Numbered from the stretch's first letter, positions 14,074-22,985 are shown. The stretch is DNA of 30,369 nt from Eubacteriales bacterium (GCA_029098205.1 JAQXNW010000139.1:1-30369); one strand, 5' to 3'. Numbers and translations are program-made. Notes: a model not told the origin generated them from the letters alone.

Positions 14074-15648
14074 TTATTCCTGCGCCGCGTCCTCTGTGAG
14101 ACCGGATAAATCCAGAATGTCTTGGAATTCAGAGAGCGCCTTCCGAATCACAGGAAGGATTTTCTGAATGCCGCCCTCCTCTTCCGCTTCAATATTCAGA
14201 GGCAGAATTGGGTCATGGAGAGATTTCCGGAGAAGGAACCAGCCATGCACAGATCCGGATACGGAAACCCGTACGCCTTCATAATTCGGCTCTGTTACAG
14301 TGAATGACAGACCTGCGGGCGTATCCGCCGCCTGATCCGCGCTCTGGAAGGTCTGCTCAAACGATGCAAGAATGCGGTCTCCGGCGGTCATGTCCTCCTT
14401 CAGCAATTTCATCCGGATTTCTTTTGCTTCTTTCGGTTCCTTAAGGTCTTTTACAACCGAAGAAATCGTTTTTCCTTCCCGCTTCAGAATGGCTGTCTTT
14501 ATCACGATCAGCGCTGCCAGATACGCGCCGTCGTCCAGCCAGTAGTTGTCTTTAAATGCGGCATGTCCGGACGTTTCAATCGCGAGCTCTGCGTCGGTCC
14601 CTTCTTCGTTCAGTTCTTTTGCCTTGTTGATGACATTCCGGTATCCCCGCTGATAGCGGAAATGACGAAGTCCGAGATCCTGTTCCAGATAATCCGTAAG
14701 CTCTTCGCTTGTGATGCTGTCCGTAACAACAGTGCATCCCGGATATTTGTCCGCGATTAAAGCCGACGCCATGGCGACGATGCCGTTTCGGCTGAGCTCC
14801 CGGCCGGTTTCATCCACAGCTGCGGATCGGTCGACATCGGTATCAAAAATCAGGCCGAGATCGCATTCGCCGTCCAGAACCGCTTCCCGGATGGAATCCA
14901 TTGCTTCCTTGTTTTCTGGGTTTGCCGGATGGTTCGGGAAAGACCCGTCCGGATCGAGATACCGGCTGGCTGTGATGTCCGCTCCCAGAGGCTCGAGAAC
15001 ATTCTGCGCAAAGAATCCGCCGCTGCCGTTTCCCGCGTCGACTGCGATTTTAAGCCCTGCCAGCACTTTTCCGTTCTTTGTTTTAATGCCACTTCTTTCA
15101 GAAATCAGTTTCCGGAGATATGCCGCGTACCGGTCCATCAGCTTCGGCTTTTCGATGGTTTCCTTCTGTGCGCCGTGAAGAACCTGAAGATCTTCTTCAG
15201 AGGTCGCGTGTTCGAGAATTTCTGTAATATCCCCCTTCTCGAGGCCGCCGCTCCGTGTGAAGAATTTCAGACCATTCCGGTTCTTCGGAAGGTGGCTTGC
15301 GGTAATCATGACCGCGCCGTCCGCGCGTGTATCTGAAAAGATGGTGGACATGAACATAGCCGGCGTGGACGCGAGTCCGCAGTCAAGAATGGTTACGCCG
15401 TAAACCTGCAGTGTTTTCGCGCAGGCATTCAGGATTTCCTGTCCGCTCAGTCTCGGATCTCTTCCGATCGCAATGACAAGAGAATAAGGCTGTTTTCTGG
15501 TTTTTCCAGAGAGCCAGATCAGAAAGCCGCTGGCGATACGGGCTGCCGTTTCCGGTGTCAGATTGACGGCTTCCCCGGACTCATCCGAAAGCGCGACGCC
15601 GCGGATATCGCTTCCGTTCTGTAATTTCATGTATTCAGTACTGTCCAT
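14074..15648 (-). CDS. Phosphoglucomutase/phosphomannomutase family protein
   Basis: A 524-residue alpha-D-phosphohexomutase that shifts phosphate between C1 and C6 of a hexose. The catalytic phosphoserine loop is T-A-S-H-L-P-K-N-R-N-G (usually T-A-S-H-N-P). The metal site is F-D-T-D-V-D-R-S, the sugar-binding loop E-T-S-G-H-A-A-F, and the phosphate-binding site R-V-S-V-S-G-S near the C-terminus. All four active-site regions are therefore present. It has a GGGGGA ribosome site and an extended -10 promoter upstream. Glucose versus mannose specificity cannot be read reliably. It would serve cell-wall or polysaccharide sugar supply. Confidence 0.93.
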   Translation of the reverse strand: MDSTEYMKLQNGSDIRGVALSDESGEAVNLTPETAARIASGFLIWLSGKTRKQPYSLVIAIGRDPRLSGQEILNACAKTLQVYGVTILDCGLASTPAMFMSTIFSDTRADGAVMITASHLPKNRNGLKFFTRSGGLEKGDITEILEHATSEEDLQVLHGAQKETIEKPKLMDRYAAYLRKLISERSGIKTKNGKVLAGLKIAVDAGNGSGGFFAQNVLEPLGADITASRYLDPDGSFPNHPANPENKEAMDSIREAVLDGECDLGLIFDTDVDRSAAVDETGRELSRNGIVAMASALIADKYPGCTVVTDSITSEELTDYLEQDLGLRHFRYQRGYRNVINKAKELNEEGTDAELAIETSGHAAFKDNYWLDDGAYLAALIVIKTAILKREGKTISSVVKDLKEPKEAKEIRMKLLKEDMTAGDRILASFEQTFQSADQAADTPAGLSFTVTEPNYEGVRVSVSGSVHGWFLLRKSLHDPILPLNIEAEEEGGIQKILPVIRKALSEFQDILDLSGLTEDAAQE

Positions 15649-15680
15649 TTCACTTTCCCCCTTGTGCGTTCAATAAATCA

Positions 15681-15689
15681 AGTATAGCA
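15681..15689 (-). promoter_or_regulatory. Extended -10 promoter of the phosphohexomutase gene
   Basis: On the minus strand TGCTATACT, a TGn plus TATACT extended -10 element, about 33 bp before the ATG. No good -35 box was seen. Confidence 0.5.
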
Positions 15690-15729
15690 CAAATTCTCTT
15701 TGTCTGTTTTTTCAGAAACAAAACGCATC

Positions 15730-15797
15730 GGAATTGTGCATTCTCAGGAATTGTGTGTTCTTAGGAATCGGGCGTTTTTTGGAATCAGGCGTTCTTT
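15730..15797. repeat. Four 17-bp tandem repeats spanning the DMT stop codon
   Basis: Units at 15730-15746, 15747-15763, 15764-15780 and 15781-15797, each beginning GGAAT and with no gaps. The last unit contains the stop codon (15785-15787) and the last codons of the DMT gene, so the array looks like repeated duplication of the gene's 3' end followed by drift. Confidence 0.75.
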
Positions 15798-16705
15798 CCG
15801 GCTCTTGGCGATGGAAGATTCGGAAGAAGTGTGGCGGTAAAGATCATCGCGCATCCAAGATACTGCATGGAGATCATCCGGTCATGCATTAGAAGCGCGC
15901 CGGCGAGTACGGAAAATACGGATTCCAGACTCATGATGATGGTCGCTTCCGTCGGCTTCGTATATTTCTGCCCTACGATTTGCAGTGTGTATCCGCCGGC
16001 AGAGGAGCAGACGCCGACATAGAGAAGAGATACCCAGGCACCCAGAATCGTGTGAAGGCTCGGATGTTCAAACAGGAGCATCAGAATCAGTCCAAGAATG
16101 CCGGACGTGATACACTGCAGCCGGGACATCCGGATGCCGTCCACCTTCGAAGAAAAATGATCGATGCAGAGAATCTGGCCGACAAACGCGAATGAGCTCC
16201 CGAGAGTCAGAATTTCGCCGATGCCAAAGGAAAATCCGCTGTTTCCGTTCATGCAGAGAAGATATAGCCCTCCGACGCATAGAAATGCGCAGAACCAGAC
16301 GATGCCGCGGACTTTCTTTCCAAGAAGAACCGAGACCATCGGCACGAGGAGCGTGTAGGTCGCCGTTATGAAGCCGGATTTTCCGGCGGTTATGTAGCGA
16401 AGCCCCGCCTGCTGGAGGGCTGTTCCAAGAAACATGAACAGCCCGCTGGACATTCCTGCACGGAGAAGCAGCTTTTTATCTTGTTTCGGGTCTTCTTCCG
16501 GAGCAGATGCCGGCGTCTTTTTCCGGTCCATCCAGTGAATGACCGGGGTCAGAGCGGCCGCGCCGATGAACATGCGGAGCGCCGTGAACGTAAAGGTGCC
16601 AATGTTCCCGCCCTGCTTCTGTGCGACAAAGGCGAAGCCCCAGATGGCAGCTGCGAGAATGAGTAGAAGGTTCCCTTTATACTGCTGTTTTTTTTCAATT
16701 TCCAT
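15785..16705 (-). CDS. EamA/DMT family transporter (second of two)
   Basis: A 306-residue transporter with about ten hydrophobic segments in two EamA repeats: N-L-L-L-I-L-A-A-A-I-W-G-F-A-F-V-A-Q-K at the start, G-L-R-Y-I-T-A-G-K-S-G-F-I-T near the end of repeat one, and P-T-E-A-T-I-I-M-S-L-E-S-V-F in repeat two. This matches metabolite exporters of the YdcZ/RhaT-like drug/metabolite superfamily. A GGAGAG ribosome site precedes the ATG, and the gene has its own near-consensus promoter. It is not closely similar to the first DMT gene. The substrate is unknown. Confidence 0.92.
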   Translation of the reverse strand: MEIEKKQQYKGNLLLILAAAIWGFAFVAQKQGGNIGTFTFTALRMFIGAAALTPVIHWMDRKKTPASAPEEDPKQDKKLLLRAGMSSGLFMFLGTALQQAGLRYITAGKSGFITATYTLLVPMVSVLLGKKVRGIVWFCAFLCVGGLYLLCMNGNSGFSFGIGEILTLGSSFAFVGQILCIDHFSSKVDGIRMSRLQCITSGILGLILMLLFEHPSLHTILGAWVSLLYVGVCSSAGGYTLQIVGQKYTKPTEATIIMSLESVFSVLAGALLMHDRMISMQYLGCAMIFTATLLPNLPSPRAGKNA

Positions 16706-16793
16706 GCTCTCTCCAAAATGCGGGTGATGATTCCTTAAGAAGGTGTTTTTTCAGTGCTTTCTGCTTATTTTGTAAAAGTAATGTGTAATCTAT

Positions 16794-16822
16794 ATTATAT
16801 TGTAGTCATTTCGCAGTGACAA
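16794..16822 (-). promoter_or_regulatory. Sigma-A promoter of the second DMT gene
   Basis: On the minus strand: TTGTCA (16822-16817), 17 bp, TATAAT (16799-16794), about 90 bp before the start codon. Confidence 0.75.
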
Positions 16823-16896
16823 CATGGAAATCTATGGGTTTTTCATTCATTTTTTGATAAGATACTATTTATTTAAGGGAAGAAGGAACAGACGAT

Positions 16897-17577
16897 ATGA
16901 AATCGGAAATTATCTTGATTCGTCATGGAATCACAGAAGGAAATCTCCGGCATTGGTATTACGGATGGACGGATGTTCCCCTTCTGGAGGAAGGGCGGAA
17001 AGAACTTGTGCGTCTTCGGAAGGAAGGCATTTATCCGAATGTTCTGGAGGACGCGCCGGTTTTCCGGTCGGAATTTAAGAGAACGTTGGAAACTCTTAGG
17101 ATTCTTTATGGAGACCGGAAAGCGAAAGTGGTTCCGGAATTGGACGAATATAATTTCGGAAGGTTCGAAGCGATGACAGTGGATCAGTTTAAGGACGAAC
17201 CGGATTTTATCCGCTGGAAAAATGATAAGACAGGGACGGTTCCCTTTGCGGGAGGCGATTCAACGGAAAGCTTCCGGAAGCGTGTCGGAAGAGGTATCCG
17301 GATCGTGCTGGACGCGCATAACCGATATGTTTCCGGGAAGTCCACCGGGAGCGGGTGCCTTCGGTCTCTCGCTGTCATTCACGGCGGGGTGATTTCGCAG
17401 ATGCTCCGTCAGATGTTTCCGGATCTTCCCGGAACGAAATATGACTGGGTTCCTGAGCCGGGGCTGGGTTTTTCTGTGCAGATTGAAGGAGGAAAACCGG
17501 TTTCCTTTACGGAAATTCGTAAAAAAGGCGAAAAAACCTGCCGGACGTCCGGCAAGGGATATCCGGTTGTTGTCTGA
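16897..17577 (+). CDS. Histidine phosphatase family protein
   Basis: A 226-residue member of the phosphoglycerate-mutase-like histidine phosphatase superfamily. The catalytic motif is R9-H10-G11 in I-L-I-R-H-G-I-T-E-G-N. The second conserved His is in L-A-V-I-H-G-G-V-I-S, and the conserved Arg is in F-R-S-E-F-K-R-T-L-E-T. Members dephosphorylate small molecules such as alpha-ribazole phosphate or sugar phosphates; nothing here fixes the substrate. It is convergent with birA. The last 20 residues are basic and probably disordered. Confidence 0.9.
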   Translation: MKSEIILIRHGITEGNLRHWYYGWTDVPLLEEGRKELVRLRKEGIYPNVLEDAPVFRSEFKRTLETLRILYGDRKAKVVPELDEYNFGRFEAMTVDQFKDEPDFIRWKNDKTGTVPFAGGDSTESFRKRVGRGIRIVLDAHNRYVSGKSTGSGCLRSLAVIHGGVISQMLRQMFPDLPGTKYDWVPEPGLGFSVQIEGGKPVSFTEIRKKGEKTCRTSGKGYPVVV

Positions 17578-17597
17578 CCGGGGTACCGGCTCCGGCT

Positions 17598-17713
17598 GGA
17601 TAGATCGTTCCCTGATGTGAATCGGTTCCGCCCGGATGGAGCGTTCTCCGGCGCGAATCGCTTCAGAGCGGCCGGATAGAAAGTTCGCCGGTATGAATTG
17701 CTTCGGTGCGGCC
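17598..17713. repeat. Three degenerate tandem units of about 40 bp covering the birA 3' end
   Basis: Units at 17598-17633 (36 bp, with a small deletion), 17634-17673 and 17674-17713. The last two match at about 30 of 40 positions. The third encodes the last BirA residues, the second spans the stop codon, and the first is wholly intergenic. The units carry boundary CCGG motifs. Confidence 0.7.
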
Positions 17714-18643
17714 CTTTTTCGGTCCTTCCAGGTAACGGACAAGAAGACCGCCATCTTCGGTGACGTCCAGAGCGTCCGCGGCCCATCCCTCTTTTTTCAG
17801 TGTCGGGTGGACAAAGACCTGTTTCCCTAAGATGAAGCAGTGCTCCCGGTATTCGTCCAGGAAGCTCCGGTCTTCGACTTGATCCAGGATGGAAAGCATC
17901 TTATTCGTTATTTCCGCGGCCAGCCGCGCCCGGCTGAATTCGCCGCAGGATTCGGAAATTGTTCCGGCGATTCCTTCGAGATCTTCAGGGATGCTTCCCG
18001 GGAAGCAGTTCACGCCGATCCCGATGACCAGCTTGTCGATGGAACCGGTTTCAAGACTGGTTTCGCCTTCTGTCAGGATGCCGCAGATCTTTTTTCCATT
18101 CAGGAAAAGGTCATTCACCCATTTAATGCCGCAGGTGACGCCGGCTGCCGTTTTGATCGCCCGGCACATCGCGACGGCCGCGGCCATCGTTACGAAAAGA
18201 GACTGGGAAATATCAAAACGCGGGCGGATTCCGAAGGAAATATAGATGCCGGTTCCGGCGGGGGAAATAAAGGGTCTTCCCATCCGTCCCCTGCCCTTTG
18301 TCTGCTGGTTCGCGCAGATCACGAGCGGGCGGGCGCCTAAATCCGCGGCTTTTACATCGTCATTCGTGGATCCGGTTTTATTTACGACATGAAGTTCGCA
18401 GGGCTCATGAACCCATTTTTCCACCAGCTCCTGTGTCATCGCGCGGTTGGGCTCAAGAAGCCGGTAGCCTAAGCGGGTACTGCTTTCGATATGAAGCCCG
18501 TCTTCCTTCAGCGAGTTCACCGCTTTCCAGACGGCGGTGCGGGACAGTCCCAGCGCGTCTCCGATCTGCTGGCCGGAAAGATATTCTTCGTTTCGCTTTA
18601 GCAGCAGGGACAGGACTTCGGATTTTGACGATTTCTGACGCAT
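17663..18643 (-). CDS. birA: Bifunctional biotin--[acetyl-CoA-carboxylase] ligase / biotin operon repressor
   Basis: A 326-residue BirA of the long, DNA-binding type. The N-terminal helix-turn-helix (L-S-G-Q-Q-I-G-D-A-L-G-L-S-R-T-A-V-W-K-A-V) is followed by the ligase domain with N-K-T-G-S-T-N-D and the biotinyl-AMP loop G-R-G-R-M-G-R-P-F (usually ending in W). Next come P-A-G-T-G-I-Y-I-S-F and K-W-V-N-D-L-F-L-N-G-K-K-I-C-G-I-L-T-E. It attaches biotin to carboxylase carrier proteins and, given the helix-turn-helix, may repress biotin genes. Its C-terminal residues lie in the repeat described separately. An AGAGGA ribosome site precedes the ATG. Confidence 0.95.
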   Translation of the reverse strand: MRQKSSKSEVLSLLLKRNEEYLSGQQIGDALGLSRTAVWKAVNSLKEDGLHIESSTRLGYRLLEPNRAMTQELVEKWVHEPCELHVVNKTGSTNDDVKAADLGARPLVICANQQTKGRGRMGRPFISPAGTGIYISFGIRPRFDISQSLFVTMAAAVAMCRAIKTAAGVTCGIKWVNDLFLNGKKICGILTEGETSLETGSIDKLVIGIGVNCFPGSIPEDLEGIAGTISESCGEFSRARLAAEITNKMLSILDQVEDRSFLDEYREHCFILGKQVFVHPTLKKEGWAADALDVTEDGGLLVRYLEGPKKGRTEAIHTGELSIRPL

Positions 18644-18668
18644 GATTTTCCTCTTTTTCTGTGGTATG

Positions 18669-18700
18669 CTTTCGCCTGCGGAGAGAGGCCAAGGCGAAAG
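18669..18700 (-). other. Hairpin in the birA leader
   Basis: CTTTCGCC (18669-18676) and GGCGAAAG (18693-18700) form a perfect 8-bp inverted repeat 26 bp before the birA start. It does not resemble a BirA operator. It may be an operator or an RNA hairpin of unknown role. Confidence 0.4.
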
Positions 18701-18796
18701 TGTGTCTGTTTTGCTTTCATATTAGCACAGACTGAGTGCGTAATTGGTGCGAAATATTTAATTTTATGGACCATTATGATAAAATATTCTCTGTAT

Positions 18797-18838
18797 AGCT
18801 GTTTCCCGGGTTCTTTGATTTTGCACCTGGGAACGGCT
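18797..18838 (+). promoter_or_regulatory. Leader hairpin in front of the CNNM/CorC gene
   Basis: AGCTGTTTCCCGGGT (18797-18811) pairs with ACCTGGGAACGGCT (18825-18838) using G-U pairs and one bulge, 17 bp before the start codon and just upstream of AAGGGG. No T run follows, so it is not a simple terminator. A -10-like TATGAT lies at about 18776. Confidence 0.45.
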
Positions 18839-18855
18839 GCATAGAAAGGGGTTAC

Positions 18856-20157
18856 ATGGAATCCGATAATCTTATATCACTGATTGCGATTATAGTGCTT
18901 TTGGCTTTGTCCGCATTTTTTTCCGCGACGGAGACGGCATTCACATCGGCGAACCGGATTCGGCTGAAGAATATGGCAAATGCGGGAAATCTGCGGGCGA
19001 AAGAAGCGCTCGATCTGGTAGAACGCTACGACGATCTTCTGTCAACCCTTCTCGTGGGAAACAACATTGCGAATATCGCGAACACAGCGGTGGCGACGAT
19101 GTTTTTCCTCGCGATTTACGGAAGCCGCGGCGCGACGTATTCCACCATCATCATGACAGTGCTTGTTTTGATTTTCGGTGAGATTTCTCCGAAAACGCTT
19201 GCGAAAGAGTATCCGGAGACCTTCGCGATGGCGGCCGCGCCGGTCATGCGCGTGCTCATTACGATTTTCACGCCCGTGAACTGGATGTTTTCCGTTTGGA
19301 AGAAGATGCTTCTTCGGATTTTCCATAAAAAAACCGAACGTGGGATTACGGAGGACGAACTCATCACCATTGTCGAAGAGGCTGAAACGGAAGGGAGCAT
19401 TCCGTCGGACCATTCCGAGCTGATTCAGAATGCCATTGAATTTGATGAATTAGAGGCTTGGGACGTTCTGACGCCCCGTGTGGAAATCAAGGCGCTCGAT
19501 ATCAGCATGGACGAGGAGCAGGTCGCGCAGGAATTCCTGAAAACCGGTTTCTCCAGACTTCCTGTTTATGAAGACGATATCGATACCGTACTTGGTGTTC
19601 TGAATCAGAAGGATTTCTACAGCTATATCTACCATAAGGGCCGGACGCTTTCGGATTATATCAAGCCGGTTGTATTCTGCGCGGGCTCAATGAAAGCGTT
19701 CACGCTTCTTCAGCGGCTTCAGCATGAGAAGTGCCAGATTGCCATTGTCGTCGACGAATATGGCGGTACCGAAGGGCTTGTGGCCATGGAGGACATCATC
19801 GAGGAGCTCGTCGGAGAAATTTACGATGAGCATGAAGAGGTCCGGTCGCAGGATATTACGCCGCTCCAGGACGGAAGCTACCGGGTGCTCGGGCTCGCGA
19901 ACGTAGAGAAGGTCTTCGACTATTTCGGTGAAGATATGGAATTTGACGAAACAACCGTGAACGGATGGGTAGTTCGGATTCTGGACCGCCTGCCGAAGAG
20001 CGGCGATACATTTACATTTGAAACTACAGATAAAATTTTCTCCGGGAAGGTCATTAAATCAGACGGAAGAAAGGCGCTTGAGATCAACTTGAAAGTAACG
20101 GATATACCGGAGGACGAAACAAAAACGGGGCTTGGGAAAGGAAGCAGCGCGAAATGA
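18856..20157 (+). CDS. CNNM/CorC (HlyC-CorC) family transporter with CBS domains
   Basis: A 433-residue membrane protein. An N-terminal DUF21 (CNNM) transmembrane domain (residues about 1-190) has S-A-F-F-S-A-T-E-T-A-F-T-S-A-N and L-L-V-G-N-N-I-A-N-I. A pair of CBS domains follows at about 205-325 (V-L-T-P-R-V-E-I, R-L-P-V-Y-E-D-D-I-D, D-E-Y-G-G-T-E-G-L-V). It ends in a CorC/HlyC C-terminal domain from about 340 (G-S-Y-R-V-L-G). Bacterial relatives are linked to Mg2+/Co2+ efflux and resistance; the hemolysin name is historical. Its stop overlaps the secA start (ATGA at 20154-20157), so the two genes are translationally coupled, an unusual partnership. Confidence 0.93.
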   Translation: MESDNLISLIAIIVLLALSAFFSATETAFTSANRIRLKNMANAGNLRAKEALDLVERYDDLLSTLLVGNNIANIANTAVATMFFLAIYGSRGATYSTIIMTVLVLIFGEISPKTLAKEYPETFAMAAAPVMRVLITIFTPVNWMFSVWKKMLLRIFHKKTERGITEDELITIVEEAETEGSIPSDHSELIQNAIEFDELEAWDVLTPRVEIKALDISMDEEQVAQEFLKTGFSRLPVYEDDIDTVLGVLNQKDFYSYIYHKGRTLSDYIKPVVFCAGSMKAFTLLQRLQHEKCQIAIVVDEYGGTEGLVAMEDIIEELVGEIYDEHEEVRSQDITPLQDGSYRVLGLANVEKVFDYFGEDMEFDETTVNGWVVRILDRLPKSGDTFTFETTDKIFSGKVIKSDGRKALEINLKVTDIPEDETKTGLGKGSSAK

Positions 20158-22985
20158 GTTTTATGGAAAAAATATTCGGAGATCTGAATACGAAGGAGCT
20201 CCGGAAAATTGACAAAATTGTAGATCAGATCGAAGGATTTGATAAAGCAATGGAGCAGCTGAGCGACGAAGAGCTCCGTGCGAAGACGGATGAATTCAGA
20301 AGCCGCCTTGAAAGCGGCCAGGATACGCTGGACAGTCTGCTTCCGGAGGCATTTGCGGCGGTTCGGGAAGGCGCTTACCGAAGCGTTCATATGAAGCCGT
20401 ACAGAGAGCAGCTGATCGGCGGCGTCGTGCTTCACCAGGGAAGGATCGCCGAAATGAAAACCGGTGAAGGAAAGACTTTGGTCGCGACGCTCCCGGTTTA
20501 TCTGAACGCGCTGACTGGGCATGGCGTCCATGTTGTCACAGTTAATGACTATCTGGCGAAGCGTGACTCGGACTGGATGGGAAAGGTCTATCAGTTCATG
20601 GGTCTTACCGTCGGCTGCGTCGTGCATGGTCTTACAGATGAGCAGCGCCGGGCCGCATATAATTCGGACATCACCTATGGAACAAACAATGAATTCGGCT
20701 TTGACTACCTCCGGGACAACATGGTGCAGTATCAGTCGCAGCTGACGCAGCGCGAGCTTAATTTCGCCATCGTGGACGAGGTTGACTCCATCCTGGTCGA
20801 TGAGGCGCGAACACCGCTCATTATTTCCGGACAGGGAACCGAATCGACGGATCTTTACCGGAAAGCGGACCGGTTTGTCAAAGAACTTACTTCGGACGAC
20901 TACGAGGTCGAGGAGAAGGAAGAGCAGGTTTCGCTCACGGAAGAGGGTGTGGCGAAGGCGGAGAAATTCTTCGGAATGGAGAATTTCAGCGATCCTGCCA
21001 ATATGGAAGTCAATCACAACATCCAGCAGGCTTTAAAAGCGCATACGCTGATGGAGCGGGATGTCGACTATATCGTGAAGGACGGAGAGATCGTCATTGT
21101 CGATGAATTCACCGGACGTCTGATGCCGGGGCGGCGCTACAGCAACGGTCTCCATCAGGCCATCGAGGCGAAGGAGCACCTCGATGTCCGCGCGGAGTCC
21201 AAGACGCTGGCGACGATTACAATTCAGAACTATTTCCGTATGTACAAGAAGCTGTCCGGTATGACCGGTACGGCGAAGACAGAAGAGGATGAGTTCCGCG
21301 AAATTTACAACATGAATGTTGTCGTGATCCCGACGCATAAGCCGGTCATCCGGGAAGACAAGCCGGACGCGGTATACCAGACGGAGCGCGCGAAATTCAA
21401 CGCGGTCGCGGACCGGGTGGAAGAGGTTTACAACCATGGCGAAGGCCAGCCGGTTCTGGTCGGCACGATTTCGATTGAAAAATCCCAGCTGGTTCATGAG
21501 CTGCTTAAAAAACGCGGAATTCCGCACGATGTGCTGAATGCGAAGCAGCATGAGCGGGAGGCGGAGATTATCGCGCAGGCCGGCCGCAAGGGACAAGTTA
21601 CGATCGCGACAAACATGGCGGGCCGCGGTACCGATATCCTGTTAGGCGGAAACCCGGATTTCCTGGCCCGGAAAGAGATGCGGAAGAAGGGCTTCTCAGA
21701 TGAAGAAATCAGCTTCGCGACCGGATTCGCGAAATCGGACGATGAGAAGCTGAATCACGCGCGGGAAGAGTACACGAAGCTGCACGATCAGTTCAAGGTC
21801 GGCACAGACAAAGAGCATGAAGAGGTCGTCAAGCTGGGCGGACTCTGCATCATCGGTACGGAGCGGCATGAGTCGAGGCGAATCGACAACCAGCTCCGCG
21901 GTCGTTCCGGACGTCAGGGTGATCCCGGTCAGACGCAGTTCTTCCTTTCGATGGAGGATGATCTTCTTCGGAAATTCGGCGGAGAGCGGATGCAGCAGCT
22001 GGTGCAGAGAGCCGGAATTCCGGAGGACGAACCGATCGAACAGAAGATGCTGAGCCGGTCGATTGAGAACGCGCAGAAGAAGGTGGAGGGCCGCAACTTC
22101 GGCATCCGCCGCTACGTGCTCCAGTACGACGACATCATGAACAAGCAGAGAGAGATTATCTACAGCCAGCGCAAGAAGGTGCTTTTGGAAGAGGATCTCC
22201 GGCAGTACATTCTGAATATGTGCCACGATGTGATCGAACAGATCGTCGATCCGATTACCGTGGCGTCCAAATATCCGGAAGAGTGGGACTTCGAACTGAT
22301 GAACCGGAATCTCAAGCGGTTCGTGGATTTGTATCAGGGGAAGGAAGAGTATTCTACTGACGAGCTTGTGGATATGACACCGGAGTCTTTGAAACAGTCC
22401 ATCTTCGATGAATTCGACCGTATGTACAAGAAGAAGGAGGAAGAGATTACGCCGGCGCTGATGCGGCAGGCGGAACGGGCGATTCTTCTTCAGGTGGTCG
22501 ACAGCCACTGGATGGATCATATTGACGCGATGGATGATCTCCGGGAAGGAATCGGGCTCCGCGCGATCGGACAACAGGATCCGGTTGCGGCATACGCGAA
22601 GGAAGGCTTTGACATGTTCGAGGCCATGAATAACGAAATCCAGATGGAGACCGTGCAGTACTGCTATCATGTGACTGTCCGGACGAATACGGAGCGTCAT
22701 GCGGTATCCCGGATCGAAGCGGAGACAAAGGATGAGTACCGGGACGCGGAATCCTCGTATGAGGAAACCGAGAATCCGTATGCGAACGGTCCGAAGCAGA
22801 GGGCAGCGGGTGCGGAAGGAGCGCCGCAGAGGGAATCCAAGCCGGAGACTTACCGGAGAGCGCAGCCGAAGGTCGGCCGTAATGATCCCTGCCCGTGCGG
22901 AAGCGGTAAGAAATACAAAAACTGCTGCATGAAGAAGGACATGATGAAAGCCCGTGAGCTTCATATGGAGCAGGAAGATAACTAA
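20154..22985 (+). CDS. secA: Preprotein translocase ATPase SecA
   Basis: A 943-residue SecA, the motor that pushes secretory preproteins through SecYEG. The Walker A motif G-E-G-K-T lies at about 103-107, and the D-E-V-D Walker B box at 208-211. T-N-M-A-G-R-G-T-D-I-L-L-G-G and the motif VI segment R-G-R-S-G-R-Q-G-D-P-G are intact. The C-terminal zinc domain C-P-C-G-S-G-K-K-Y-K-N-C-C (about 912-924) for SecB or lipid interaction is present after a charged, low-complexity linker (about 850-905). The start overlaps the stop of the preceding transporter gene, and prfB follows 53 bp downstream, a common Firmicute order. Confidence 0.98.
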   Translation: MSFMEKIFGDLNTKELRKIDKIVDQIEGFDKAMEQLSDEELRAKTDEFRSRLESGQDTLDSLLPEAFAAVREGAYRSVHMKPYREQLIGGVVLHQGRIAEMKTGEGKTLVATLPVYLNALTGHGVHVVTVNDYLAKRDSDWMGKVYQFMGLTVGCVVHGLTDEQRRAAYNSDITYGTNNEFGFDYLRDNMVQYQSQLTQRELNFAIVDEVDSILVDEARTPLIISGQGTESTDLYRKADRFVKELTSDDYEVEEKEEQVSLTEEGVAKAEKFFGMENFSDPANMEVNHNIQQALKAHTLMERDVDYIVKDGEIVIVDEFTGRLMPGRRYSNGLHQAIEAKEHLDVRAESKTLATITIQNYFRMYKKLSGMTGTAKTEEDEFREIYNMNVVVIPTHKPVIREDKPDAVYQTERAKFNAVADRVEEVYNHGEGQPVLVGTISIEKSQLVHELLKKRGIPHDVLNAKQHEREAEIIAQAGRKGQVTIATNMAGRGTDILLGGNPDFLARKEMRKKGFSDEEISFATGFAKSDDEKLNHAREEYTKLHDQFKVGTDKEHEEVVKLGGLCIIGTERHESRRIDNQLRGRSGRQGDPGQTQFFLSMEDDLLRKFGGERMQQLVQRAGIPEDEPIEQKMLSRSIENAQKKVEGRNFGIRRYVLQYDDIMNKQREIIYSQRKKVLLEEDLRQYILNMCHDVIEQIVDPITVASKYPEEWDFELMNRNLKRFVDLYQGKEEYSTDELVDMTPESLKQSIFDEFDRMYKKKEEEITPALMRQAERAILLQVVDSHWMDHIDAMDDLREGIGLRAIGQQDPVAAYAKEGFDMFEAMNNEIQMETVQYCYHVTVRTNTERHAVSRIEAETKDEYRDAESSYEETENPYANGPKQRAAGAEGAPQRESKPETYRRAQPKVGRNDPCPCGSGKKYKNCCMKKDMMKARELHMEQEDN

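Noticed and set aside
21696..22964. Minus-strand open frame of 422 codons opposite secA, and similar ones at 19920-21017 and 22447-23463
   Set aside because: Shadows of secA and prfB with no family resemblance and no ribosome sites.
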